Shown here: piece by piece, positions 7,921 through 15,107 of the stretch
How positions within the stretch are numbered: position 1 is the first letter of the stretch
Layout: each line of letters starts with the position of its first letter
Origin: UBA1127 sp965116355
GTDB lineage: Bacteria; Chloroflexota; Dehalococcoidia; Lucifugimonadales; UBA1127
NCBI GenBank assembly: GCA_965116355.1
Contig: OZ220679.1
Location: 248,001 to 312,000, forward strand
Reading direction: 5' to 3'
DNA: 64,000 bases
Translations under genes and position numbers: made by a program
Notes under the pieces: generated by a model
The model's database searches: none
The model's input: only the letters and a program-made list of their open reading frames with translations
Told to the model about the DNA's origin: nothing

Positions 7921-8883
7921 CTATGTGTCCAGGGTGCTCGCGGCCATCCAGTCCTCTAGCGAGAGGCGCCGGCTGGTGAGGCCCTGCTCGACGTTGTAGG
8001 TCAGGAAGGCGTCCAGCGTGCCCATGTCCTCCTTGACGCCGTAGACCCACGGGTCGCCCCAGAGCTTCTCCTGCTCGACGACGAGCTCTCGCTGGTACAT
8101 GACGGAGAAGCCGGCGCGGTCGTTGACGGCGTCGACGTAGGCGAGGCGCTTGGCCTCCACGAAGGCGTCGAACACGCGGCGGGCGAGCTCGGGGTCCTCG
8201 CGGTCGAGCTTGCGGCTCATGACCATCTGGTGCATGGGGGTGTGGATGTGCGACTCGCGCCAGAGGGCCAGGTCCTCCTCCTGGTAGTTGGGGAAGACGC
8301 GCTTGACCTCCGGGCTCGATTCCAGCATGGCGAAGGCGGGGCCGTCCGAGATGTCCGTGATGATGGCGTCGACCTCACCGGACATGAGGCGGTCGATGGG
8401 CGGCTTCGGCGGGTCGCCCTCCGCGGCCTCGACGTGGGTCTCGACGTGGAGGGGGAAGACGCGGCGGGGGTTGTTCACGATCCACCGGAACGTCGAGACG
8501 TCGACGCCGTGGCGGTCCTGCAGCAGGCCCGTCACCCACGCGGTGATCGAGGTGGGGTACGAGCCGGAGCCGATGCGCTTACCCTCGAGGTCCTTCGGCG
8601 TCTCGATGCCGGCGTCGGCGCGGGCGAAGACGAAGGTGTAGACGGGCTTGCGCTTGATCATCAGCGGCAGACCGACGATCTCCCATCCGGCCTCGATGGC
8701 GGGCAGGATGTAGCCGAGGTTCAGGTCCCACAGACCGAAGTCGCCGGACTGGAGGGCGGGCACCTCATTGAACACCATGGCGCCGGTGGCCGCCGGGGTC
8801 AGCTCGACGCCGGGGACCTGCACGCGCCCGTCGAGGAGCGGGACCGTGATGTCGTAGCGCATGGTGGAGATGGGGAGCTCCAT
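7921..8883 (-). CDS. 4,5-dihydroxyphthalate decarboxylase / NMT1-THI5-like substrate-binding family protein
   Basis: 320-aa periplasmic-binding-fold protein without a visible signal peptide. Its opening TMRYDITVPLLDGRVQVPGVELTP matches the layout of proteins annotated as 4,5-dihydroxyphthalate decarboxylase, which share the type-2 solute-binding (NMT1/THI5) fold. A central ETPKDLEGKRIGSGSYPTS is typical of that fold. The start at 8883 follows AGGAGGTGAACC. The family name derives from the phthalate pathway, and Rieske oxygenases related to phthalate dioxygenase occur elsewhere in the window. Decarboxylase activity versus ligand binding cannot be decided from sequence. Confidence 0.75.
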   Translation of the reverse strand: MELPISTMRYDITVPLLDGRVQVPGVELTPAATGAMVFNEVPALQSGDFGLWDLNLGYILPAIEAGWEIVGLPLMIKRKPVYTFVFARADAGIETPKDLEGKRIGSGSYPTSITAWVTGLLQDRHGVDVSTFRWIVNNPRRVFPLHVETHVEAAEGDPPKPPIDRLMSGEVDAIITDISDGPAFAMLESSPEVKRVFPNYQEEDLALWRESHIHTPMHQMVMSRKLDREDPELARRVFDAFVEAKRLAYVDAVNDRAGFSVMYQRELVVEQEKLWGDPWVYGVKEDMGTLDAFLTYNVEQGLTSRRLSLEDWMAASTLDT

Positions 8884-8908
8884 GGTTCACCTCCTGTTGT
8901 GGGTCCCG

Positions 8909-9030
8909 CCCTTCGGCAGCTTCAGGGCGAACGGGGGAGCAGCACCGCTCCATTTGTCGGGGTTCCTGCCTTCGCAGGAACGACGGGGGGAACGCCCCCA
9001 TCCTAACCTTCCCCCGCAGCGAGGGAAGGG
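8909..9030. repeat. Repeats A, B and C between divergent-looking genes
   Basis: Family A variant (CCCTTCGGCAGCTTCAGGGC) 8909-8934, family B palindrome 8956-8985 and family C unit 8995-9030. The C unit provides the accidental extra 3' codons of the frameshifted gene that follows. Confidence 0.8.
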
Positions 9031-9662
9031 ACATAACTACGATGGGCGCACCTTGACCGTGCCGTCCCATTCGCTGAGGGGGCGCAGTGCCACCACCAGT
9101 TGGGGGCCTGCCGCTCCCTGTCGCCGAGGGCCTGTCGTCCCGTCGCGTAGAGCAGCGCCTGCCACGGGTCGCCGTCGTCCTGCACCCACGGGAACAGGCG
9201 GGCGAGCGCCTTCCCGGCGATGTCCTGCGGCGGCTCGAAGTCGAGGCCGAGGCCCTGGGCGATGTCGTAGGCGTGGACAAGGGTCTCAGTGCAGGCCATG
9301 GCGGCGAAGCCGTGGCGGTCGGCGAGGCCGGCGGGATGGAAGCCGCGCGCGTCCTCGGGCATCGAGCGGAGCACGGCGGCGAGGACGTTGGCGAGGGCGC
9401 GGTGCACCGTCACCAGCTCGGCGATGGACTGCTCGGGGTTGTTGGCGCGCGCGCCGGGCAGGCGGCTGCGCGTCTGGTTCGCGGCGTTGGAGGCGAGGAA
9501 GATCTGGACGGTGGTGACGTGCTCCAGCGTCTGGCGGCAGTCCCAGTCGAGCTCGCCGGCGGTGGCCGACCAGTCGAGGTCCGACAGGGTGGCGAAGAGG
9601 GCGTAGGCGGTCTCGGCGGCGGCAACGACGTCGTCGGGGCCGGGCACGTGCAGGTCGTCCAT
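9003..9662 (-). CDS. DinB/maleylpyruvate isomerase-like protein, 3' frameshift
   Basis: 219-aa reading of a small helical-bundle protein of the mycothiol-dependent maleylpyruvate isomerase/DinB superfamily, shown by LDWDCRQTLEHVT near the N-terminus and an ACTETLVHAYDIAQGLG segment. It is a close paralogue of the next minus-strand gene. After WHCAP the two diverge abruptly. Restoring one C in the C5 run (plus-strand G run 9078-9082) gives PLSEWDGTVKVRPS and a stop at 9037-9039, matching the paralogue's PLSEWDGKERVRPA. The last ~25 codons, which read into repeat C, are therefore probably the product of a one-base deletion or a sequencing error. Substrate unknown. Confidence 0.75.
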   Translation of the reverse strand: MDDLHVPGPDDVVAAAETAYALFATLSDLDWSATAGELDWDCRQTLEHVTTVQIFLASNAANQTRSRLPGARANNPEQSIAELVTVHRALANVLAAVLRSMPEDARGFHPAGLADRHGFAAMACTETLVHAYDIAQGLGLDFEPPQDIAGKALARLFPWVQDDGDPWQALLYATGRQALGDRERQAPNWWWHCAPSANGTARSRCAHRSYVPSLAAGEG

Positions 9663-9671
9663 GGCGCGGCG

Positions 9672-9878
9672 CTCCCATCCCAGCCTTCCCCCACACGTGG
9701 GGGAAGGGGTCTTGTGATTGGCAGCGCGTATGGTATCACGGGGTCGATGGCGCGCAAGTGGGGCGGCGCCCCTTTCGAGAGCCTCAGGACAGGCTTCTCA
9801 AGCTCAGGACGGGGTCAGGGCGAACGGGGGGCAACACCGCTCCATTTGTCGGGGTTCCTGCCTCCGCAGGAACGACGG
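9672..9878. repeat. Repeats C, A and B between the DinB-like paralogues
   Basis: Family C hairpin 9672-9713 (CTTCCCCCACACGTGGGGGA core), a long rearranged family A copy 9769-9827 and a family B palindrome 9848-9878. A TGATACCAT extended -10 candidate on the minus strand lies near 9728-9736. Confidence 0.8.
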
Positions 9879-9883
9879 GGGGG

Positions 9884-10510
9884 TTATGCCGGCCGGACGC
9901 GTTCTTTGCCGTCCCACTCGCTGAGGGGCGCGCATTGCCACGTCCAGTTGGGCGCTCGGCGCTGCCGCTCGCCGAGGGGCGCCCGGCCGGCGGCGTAGAG
10001 GAGCGCGCGCCACAGGTCGGGCTCGGCGGGCACCCACGGGAAGAGGCGGGCGAGGGTCCGGGCGGCGACGCCGTCGGGCGGCGTGAACTCGACGCCGAGG
10101 CCCTGCGCGATGTCGTTGGTGTGAACGAGGATCTCCGTGCAGGCCATGGCGGCGAACCCGTAGCGGTCGGCCATGCCGGCGGGGTGCCAGCCTCGCGTGT
10201 CGTCCGGCATGGAGCGGAGCACGGCGGCCAGCACGTTGGCCAGAGCGCGGTGGACCTCGATCAGGTCGGCGATTGACTGGTCGGGGTTGTTGGTGCGCGC
10301 GCCGGGCAGGCGCTCCTGAAGCGGGTTGGCGGCGCTGGCGGCGTAGAAGAGATGCACGCCGGTGACGTGGTCGAGGGTCGTGCGGCAGTCCCACTCGAGG
10401 TCGCCCGCGGTCGCGGACCAGTCGCGCTCGGCGAGGGGCGCGAGGAGCGCGTAGGACGCCTCGGCGGCTGCTACGACGTCGTCGGGGGCGGGTTCGCGGA
10501 TGTCGTCCAT
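9884..10510 (-). CDS. DinB/maleylpyruvate isomerase-like protein (intact paralogue)
   Basis: 208-aa helical-bundle protein. Key segments are DLEWDCRTTLDHVTGVHLFY, RGWHPAGMADRYGFAAMACT and EILVHTNDIAQGLG, the last containing the His expected for metal binding in the DinB/MDMPI superfamily. Start ATG 10510 follows AAGGAGCGCCCCGCC; in-frame sequence further upstream is only family A repeat. Tandem duplicate of the gene at 9003-9662. A minus-strand extended -10 candidate (TGCTACCAT, 10545-10553) precedes it. The superfamily includes thiol-dependent isomerases and glutathione/bacillithiol transferases; the actual reaction is unknown. Confidence 0.8.
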   Translation of the reverse strand: MDDIREPAPDDVVAAAEASYALLAPLAERDWSATAGDLEWDCRTTLDHVTGVHLFYAASAANPLQERLPGARTNNPDQSIADLIEVHRALANVLAAVLRSMPDDTRGWHPAGMADRYGFAAMACTEILVHTNDIAQGLGVEFTPPDGVAARTLARLFPWVPAEPDLWRALLYAAGRAPLGERQRRAPNWTWQCAPLSEWDGKERVRPA

Positions 10511-10582
10511 GGCGGGGCGCTCCTTCGTCGGCGTGAGTGGCAGGCATGGTAGCACGGAGGCCGGCGGGCGCAAGGGGCGACG

Positions 10583-10608
10583 CCCTTCGACAAGCTCAGG
10601 GCGAACGG
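10583..10608. repeat. Family A repeat
   Basis: Near-consensus copy of CTTCGACAAGCTCAGGGCG with flanking CCC and AACGG, in the divergent gap between 10511 and 10691. Confidence 0.85.
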
Positions 10609-10691
10609 ATGACGGGCGGGGCGGGCGACGCGTTGACGGCGCGGGGCTTCGCGGATACGCTGGCGGCATTCGCAGATACGGGAGTCGACGC

Positions 10692-11021
10692 ATGACGCGC
10701 GCGGTCTACCAGGTCCGGCTGGTGGTGAAGCCGGAGTACGAGGACGAGTTCAACGCGTGGTACGAGGGGTGGTACATCCCCAAGCTGATGGCGGAGGTGC
10801 CCCACTTCTACTCGTGCCGCCGGTACGTGGGCGAGCTGAACGGGCAAAATGTCTACATAACCGACTACGAAACAACCGTCGAGGACATGGAGACGGCCAT
10901 CGCGGAGATGCGGGTGCCGGAGCGGGCGCCGGTGAACGCCCTGTTCTACGAGTGGCGCGACAAGGCGATCACCCTCCACGAGTCGATTCGCTTTGCCGAG
11001 CGCGTGTCGGTGGAGCGGTAG
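10692..11021 (+). CDS. Small protein of unknown function, possibly dimeric alpha/beta-barrel
   Basis: 109-aa soluble protein beginning MTRAVYQVRLVVKPEYEDEF; start ATG 10692 follows GGGAG. The layout (strand, then helix NAWYEGWYIPKLM, PHFYSCRRYVGE, ITDYE, helix) resembles ferredoxin-like dimeric alpha/beta-barrel proteins such as EthD or antibiotic-monooxygenase-like folds, but no catalytic signature is obvious. It sits one base before the GTG start of a SnoaL-like gene, so the two are probably cotranscribed and may act on the same small molecule. That link is inference. Confidence 0.7.
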   Translation: MTRAVYQVRLVVKPEYEDEFNAWYEGWYIPKLMAEVPHFYSCRRYVGELNGQNVYITDYETTVEDMETAIAEMRVPERAPVNALFYEWRDKAITLHESIRFAERVSVER

Positions 11022-11022
11022 C

Positions 11023-11562
11023 GTGGCGTCGATGGAGGAGCGGCTGCGGCGGCTCGAGGACCGGGAGGCGATCAGGGAGCTCGTCGCGAACTACTGCCGC
11101 GCGCTGGACGACCGCGACCTGGAGGGCTTCGTCGGCCTCTACACGGACGACTGCCTTCACCGGCAGCGGGACGGCTCGCTGGTCCTGGAGGGCAGGTCGG
11201 CGCTGCGCGAGCACTACGCGGCGCGGTTCCTGCAGTACGGCGTAACGCTGCACACGCCGCACGCCCACGTCATCGAATTCGACGGCCCCGACGAGGCGCA
11301 CGGGTGGGTCACCGGCCACGCGGAGATGGGCCTGCAGGGCGAGGGCTGGCTGGCCGCCTTCCGCTACGTGGACGCGTACCGCCGCGAGAACGGCGAGTGG
11401 CGGTTCGCCAAGCGGGAGCTGAACACGTACTACTACCTCCGCATGGCGGACCTGTCGGAGGGGCTCGGCGGCACCATGCGTCGGCACTACCGCGGCGAGC
11501 TCCGCACGGCGGACCTGCCGGAGGAGCTGGAGACGTACAAGCGGCTGCACGGGCTGGGGTGA
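11023..11562 (+). CDS. SnoaL-like (NTF2 superfamily) protein
   Basis: 179-aa single-domain protein with the SnoaL_4 layout: LEDREAIRELVANYCRALDDRD, then FVGLYTDDCLH, a polar beta core and RYVDAYRRENGEWRFAKREL. This cone-shaped fold is used by bile-acid dehydratases, ring-hydroxylating dioxygenase beta subunits and polyketide cyclases. GTG 11023 is preferred because GGAG lies 7 nt upstream; ATG 11032 is an alternative. Enzyme activity unknown. Co-oriented with the preceding small gene, spacing 1 nt. Confidence 0.8.
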   Translation: MASMEERLRRLEDREAIRELVANYCRALDDRDLEGFVGLYTDDCLHRQRDGSLVLEGRSALREHYAARFLQYGVTLHTPHAHVIEFDGPDEAHGWVTGHAEMGLQGEGWLAAFRYVDAYRRENGEWRFAKRELNTYYYLRMADLSEGLGGTMRRHYRGELRTADLPEELETYKRLHGLG

Positions 11563-11656
11563 GGGGATTTCCGGCTATCCAGCATTCGTGTGGTGGATAC
11601 TCCTTCGGCAATCTGCAGGGCAGTCCGATTTACATTCCCTCAACGCAGACGGGGTG

Positions 11657-11665
11657 TGCTATAAC
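11657..11665 (+). promoter_or_regulatory. Extended -10 promoter candidate for the MetE-like gene
   Basis: TGCTATAAC, 73 bases upstream of the ATG, in the only AT-rich patch of the gap 11563-11738. No good -35 is visible. The same TGCTAnnnT pattern recurs before other genes here. Confidence 0.4.
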
Positions 11666-11738
11666 TGTAGCGTCCGCTGACATCGGCCCGATGGCGTCGT
11701 GTGTCAGCGACATTGCAACACTGAAGGAGAGGGTGGAC

Positions 11739-12893
11739 ATGGCGACACAGTTTCGGGCGGACCATGTGGGGAGCTTCCTGCGGCCGGATGAGGTCAAGCA
11801 GGCGAGGGACGCGCACCTGGCCGGGAGCATCACCGAGGAGGCCCTTCGCGCGATTGAGGACGAGCACATCCTCCGCGTGATCGAGCTGCAGAAGCAGTCG
11901 GGCATCGGCATCTACTCTGACGGCGAGCTCCGGCGCAGCGGGTGGGCCGGCGGCTTCGGCGAGGCGGTCGAGGGCTACATCGAGGGCGCGCCGGCGGTCA
12001 GCATGCCGTTCCGGGGCGGCCGCAGCGACTGGAGCCAGACGGGGACGGGGATCACGCCGGACAACCCCATCGGCGTGCCGGGCGGCGGTGGCGGCCGCGT
12101 CATCGGCGCGAAGCTGGCGCAGGTGCGGCGGCTGACGGGGCACGAGTCGGCGTTCATCAAGGCGAACGCGCCGGGGCCGTACAAGGTGACGATGCCCGCC
12201 GCGAGCTACGTGACGGCCCGGGGCTACAAGCCGGGCGTGACGGACCAGGTGTACGAGTCCCGCGCCGCGGTGCTGGCCGACGCCGCCGCGATCATCCGCG
12301 GCGAGGTCGCGGCGCTCATCGAGGAGGGTTGCCCGTACGTGCAGATCGACAACCCGCACTACCCGGACTACATCCCGGACGAGCGGCGGGCGCAGTGGGA
12401 GGCCCTCGGCGTCAACCAGGAACAGGCACTGAGCGAGGACATCGACGCGGACAACGCGAGCATCAGCGGGATCGACCGGAGCAACACCATCGTGGCGATG
12501 CACCTGTGCCGGGGCAACGGCGCCTTCGGTGCGTACCACACCTCGGGCGGCTACGACCGCGTCGCCGAGCAGCTCTTCTCGCGGCTGAACGTGGACGCGT
12601 GGCTGCTGGAGTACGACAGCGAGCGCGCGGGCGGGTTCGAGCCGCTGCGGTTCATGCCCAAGGGAAAGACGGTGGTGCTGGGGCTGGTGACGACCAAGGC
12701 CGGTGAGCTGGAGTCGCAGGACCTGCTGCTGTCGCGCATCGAGGAGGCGGCCAAGTACGTCGACATGGACGACCTGGCCCTGAGCCCGCAGTGCGGCTTT
12801 TCGTCGACGCTGCAGGGGAACCCGCTGGCGTGGGACGACCAGCGGCTGAAGCTGGAGCTCGTCGTGGAGACGGCCCGGCGCGCATGGGGGTAG
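11739..12893 (+). CDS. MetE C-terminal-domain-like methyltransferase (cobalamin-independent methionine synthase superfamily)
   Basis: 384-aa protein of the UROD/MetE-like TIM-barrel superfamily. ATG 11739 follows AAGGAGAGG. It opens FRADHVGSFLRPDEV, the usual start of stand-alone MetE-type C-terminal domains. Zinc-ligand candidates are HLC (in VAMHLCRGNG), the Glu of LEYDSERAGGFEPL and Cys of LSPQCGFSS, the same order as the His-Cys/Glu/Cys set of MetE. There is no N-terminal folate-binding half, so it is unlikely to be a full methionine synthase. A methyl transfer or demethylation reaction with an unknown donor is plausible. Two further such genes occur at 51580 and 55799. Confidence 0.82.
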   Translation: MATQFRADHVGSFLRPDEVKQARDAHLAGSITEEALRAIEDEHILRVIELQKQSGIGIYSDGELRRSGWAGGFGEAVEGYIEGAPAVSMPFRGGRSDWSQTGTGITPDNPIGVPGGGGGRVIGAKLAQVRRLTGHESAFIKANAPGPYKVTMPAASYVTARGYKPGVTDQVYESRAAVLADAAAIIRGEVAALIEEGCPYVQIDNPHYPDYIPDERRAQWEALGVNQEQALSEDIDADNASISGIDRSNTIVAMHLCRGNGAFGAYHTSGGYDRVAEQLFSRLNVDAWLLEYDSERAGGFEPLRFMPKGKTVVLGLVTTKAGELESQDLLLSRIEEAAKYVDMDDLALSPQCGFSSTLQGNPLAWDDQRLKLELVVETARRAWG

Positions 12894-12919
12894 GTCCCGG
12901 CGACTGGCGCGAGTAATGA

Positions 12920-12958
12920 GCGCCCCGCTCGACACGATCGAGCGGGGCGCTTGGTGTT
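12920..12958 (+). terminator. Rho-independent terminator after the MetE-like gene
   Basis: Perfect 13-bp stem (GCGCCCCGCTCGA / TCGAGCGGGGCGC) with CACGA loop, then TTGGTGTTT. Confidence 0.75.
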
Positions 12959-12982
12959 TGCGCTGATTCCGAATGGGGCGCC

Positions 12983-13029
12983 CCCTTCGAGAGCCTCAGG
13001 ACAGGCTTCAACAGGCTTAGGGTGAACGG
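12983..13029. repeat. Family A repeat, rearranged
   Basis: CCCTTCGAGAGCCTCAGGAC joined to a second partial unit ending AGGGTGAACGG. It contains an internal duplication, as at 9769 and 26609. Confidence 0.8.
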
Positions 13030-13056
13030 GTGCGGTGACTGAGGGTATCCCTCTCA

Positions 13057-13085
13057 TTGAACCGCCTCTCCGCGAGTAGTAGGAT
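13057..13085 (+). promoter_or_regulatory. Sigma-70-type promoter for the two-gene protease unit
   Basis: TTGAAC, 17-nt spacer, TAGGAT, with the start codon 36 nt downstream of the -10. Confidence 0.5.
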
Positions 13086-13120
13086 GGCGGTGCAGGGCTA
13101 TGGCGCTGCAAGGGGGATAC

Positions 13121-13408
13121 ATGAGTGACATGGATGCCACGGCGCCCCGCCGGTCACCGGAGGAGACGGCGCGGCTGGGGAAGGACATCTATCAGGCAGA
13201 CATCCGGCCGCAGGTGGAGGCGGACCACGTTGGAGAGGTTGTCGCCATTGACGTGGACAGCGGGAGTTGGGCCCTCGGCGAAGATGTCCTTGAGGCTGTG
13301 GACCGTCTGCGGGCGCAGCGGCCCGAAGCGGTCAACGTTTGGAGCGAGCGAGTTGGTTATCGGGCGCTCGCCAGTTTGGGTGGCGGCTCCCTGCGGAGAA
13401 CTGAGTGA
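13121..13408 (+). CDS. Small acidic protein paired with a retropepsin-like protease
   Basis: 95-aa protein with ATG 13121 after AAGGGGG. The N-terminal half is charged (PEETARLGKDIYQADIRPQVE); the C-terminal half reads GEVVAIDVDSGSWALGEDVLEAVDRLRAQRP and ends SERVGYRALASLGG. Short proteins with this IDV-SG-W-ALGED ... VGYRALASLGG pattern are, as far as I recall, often found just upstream of clan-AA aspartic protease-like genes. The stop overlaps the next start (GTGA), indicating translational coupling. Function unknown. A toxin-antitoxin-like or regulator-protease pairing is conceivable but unproven. Confidence 0.7.
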   Translation: MSDMDATAPRRSPEETARLGKDIYQADIRPQVEADHVGEVVAIDVDSGSWALGEDVLEAVDRLRAQRPEAVNVWSERVGYRALASLGGGSLRRTE

Positions 13409-13794
13409 TAGAGGGCGCTGTCAACGCAGCGTATGAGCCTGTCATATTTCTTACCGTCATGGGGCCGTTTGGACAGACGAGGGAAATCGAGACTGTCGTT
13501 GACACGGGCTACACCGGCTTTCTGTTGCTGCCGCCTGCCTTGGTAGCGGAGTTGGGGCTGGCTTACAGGAGCAGCGGCGGAGCGGTCCTGGCAGACGGCA
13601 CTGAAGCGGTCCTTGTGGTCTATTCCGGCGTGGTGTTGTGGGACGGCCAACGGCGGATTGTCAGGATCGACGCGGCGGGTGACACGCCTCTCGCGGGAAT
13701 GCGCTTGCTTGCCGGGTCCAACCTGAACATTGATGTCCGGCAAGGGGGCACCGTGCTCATCCGGGAGGAGGGCAGCCTCACACCTGCCCAATGA
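13405..13794 (+). CDS. Clan AA (retropepsin-like) aspartic protease family protein
   Basis: 129-aa single-domain protein starting at GTG 13405 inside the preceding stop. The active-site triad appears as VVDTGYTGFLLLPPALV (Asp-Thr-Gly near residues 33-35). The flap region and a second hydrophobic-hydrophobic-Gly element (LLAGSNLNID) follow, as in single-domain retropepsin-like bacterial proteins (AF_0612-type). Such proteins act as homodimers, each chain contributing one DTG. No signal peptide, so cytoplasmic. The substrate is likely to be linked to the coupled upstream gene. Catalysis is inferred from the intact DTG. Confidence 0.75.
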   Translation: MIEGAVNAAYEPVIFLTVMGPFGQTREIETVVDTGYTGFLLLPPALVAELGLAYRSSGGAVLADGTEAVLVVYSGVVLWDGQRRIVRIDAAGDTPLAGMRLLAGSNLNIDVRQGGTVLIREEGSLTPAQ

Positions 13795-13830
13795 CGGCAA
13801 TCGCGCGCCCCGAACGTCCTGACCTTAATC

Positions 13831-13866
13831 GACGCCTGTCCTGAGGCTCTCGAAGGGGGCGAACGG
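13831..13866. repeat. Family A repeat, partly inverted
   Basis: CCTGTCCTGAGGCTCTCGAA followed by GGGGGCGAACGG: the arms are in the opposite order to the usual copy. It abuts the stop of the convergent hydrolase gene. Confidence 0.7.
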
Positions 13867-13878
13867 CGTGAACGTCGC

Positions 13879-14757
13879 CTACACCTCGTCGGCGGGGCTG
13901 GTGAAGCCGACGCCGGAGCCGGAGTCGCGGGCGTCCCAGCGCCCGGCGTCGACGGCGGTGAGAAAGTCGTCGACGGCGCGGTTGAAAGCGTCGGGCTCCT
14001 CGATGTTGCAGGCGTGGCCGGTCTGCGGGAGCACGGCGATGCCGCTGCGCGGGATGCGGCGCTTCATGTAGATGGCGGGCTCAAGGCATGGGTCGTCCTC
14101 GTCGCCGAGGATGATGAGCGTCGGCACCTGCATGGCGCGCAGCTCCTCGTCGAGGGTCATGATGGAGCGCCGCCGCGCCTGGTAGCCGCGCAGGGTCAGC
14201 GCCTTCCCCAGCGCCGAGTGGTCCATGAAGAGGTCTGCGAACTCCTGCCAGCCGAGGGGGTCCTTCTGCAGGAAGCGGATGCGCGTCGGGCCGCGCAGGT
14301 AGCCGTCCATGGCGGCGGTGCCGCCGGACTCAAGGGTCTCTGCGTAGCCGATGGACTGCTTGCCGAACGTCTCGGGGTCCGTGCTGCCGGTGCCGGCGCC
14401 GGCAACGACGATGGAGCGCGCGACCTCCGGGTGCGTGAGGCCGAACCAGAGCGCCATGTTGCCGCCCATCGACAGCCCGGCCACGTGCGCCTGCTCGATG
14501 CCGAGCGCCTGCAGGAGCTGGTACAGGTCCTCGACCACCTGCTCCTGCGAGTAGTCGTCGACGCTCGTGGGCACGTCGGAGGGCGGGTAGCCGCGGGCGT
14601 TGTAGGTGATGACGCGGTAACGGCGCGAGAAGTAGCGGACCTGCGCCCGCCAGCTCTCGTAGCTGCCGGCGAGCTCGTGCGCGAAGACGAGGGGGAAGCC
14701 CGTCCCGGTTTCCTCGTAGTAGAGGCTGACGCCGTTCTGGAGTTTGGCCATCGGCAT
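13879..14757 (-). CDS. Alpha/beta hydrolase
   Basis: 292-aa alpha/beta-hydrolase-fold enzyme. The nucleophile elbow is GLSMGG; the acid is probably the Asp in ILGDEDDPCLEP and the base the His in PQTGHACNIEEP. The oxyanion region is LVFAHELAGSYESW, where the usual HG becomes HE. ATG 14757 follows AGGAGCGCCCC; upstream in-frame codons are repeat sequence. Related proteins include 3-oxoadipate enol-lactonases, C-C hydrolases and haloperoxidase-like esterases. An aromatic-pathway role would fit the neighbourhood but is not shown. Confidence 0.85.
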   Translation of the reverse strand: MPMAKLQNGVSLYYEETGTGFPLVFAHELAGSYESWRAQVRYFSRRYRVITYNARGYPPSDVPTSVDDYSQEQVVEDLYQLLQALGIEQAHVAGLSMGGNMALWFGLTHPEVARSIVVAGAGTGSTDPETFGKQSIGYAETLESGGTAAMDGYLRGPTRIRFLQKDPLGWQEFADLFMDHSALGKALTLRGYQARRRSIMTLDEELRAMQVPTLIILGDEDDPCLEPAIYMKRRIPRSGIAVLPQTGHACNIEEPDAFNRAVDDFLTAVDAGRWDARDSGSGVGFTSPADEV

Positions 14758-14848
14758 GGGGCGCTCCTGTCTCGCGCAGGGCTCGCGCGGTGTGGTCGTC
14801 CGAGGGGCAGGGGCAACGTAGCTGGCGTGTGGGGCGGTGTCAAGGCGG

Positions 14849-15040
14849 CCCTTCGACAGGCTCAGGGCGAACGGGCGGGGGCGGCTCAGGGCGAACGGTG
14901 TGTTTGCATGACCCCTAGGCTCCGGCTTTCGCCGGAGAAACGAGGGACTTGCGGGGCGACCCAGGGCTAGCGGTGTGGGGGCGCGTTTGTTGCGTGGGTG
15001 GGCATTCTGGATACCGGCTTGCGCCGGCATAACGACGGTC
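14849..15040. repeat. Repeat-filled gap: families A and B
   Basis: The 350-bp gap 14758-15107 holds a family A copy (14849-14874), a partial A (14883-14898), a B-like palindrome CTCCGGCTTTCGCCGGAG near 14927-14944, and another B-like unit ACCGGCTTGCGCCGGC with downstream ACGACGG (about 15010-15035). No gene is seen. Confidence 0.75.
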
Positions 15041-15107
15041 GGGCGGGGCGGCATGACGTAACGACGCGCGTGGGGTATGCTAGGCGCAGCGACTACAGGA
15101 GCGGCGC

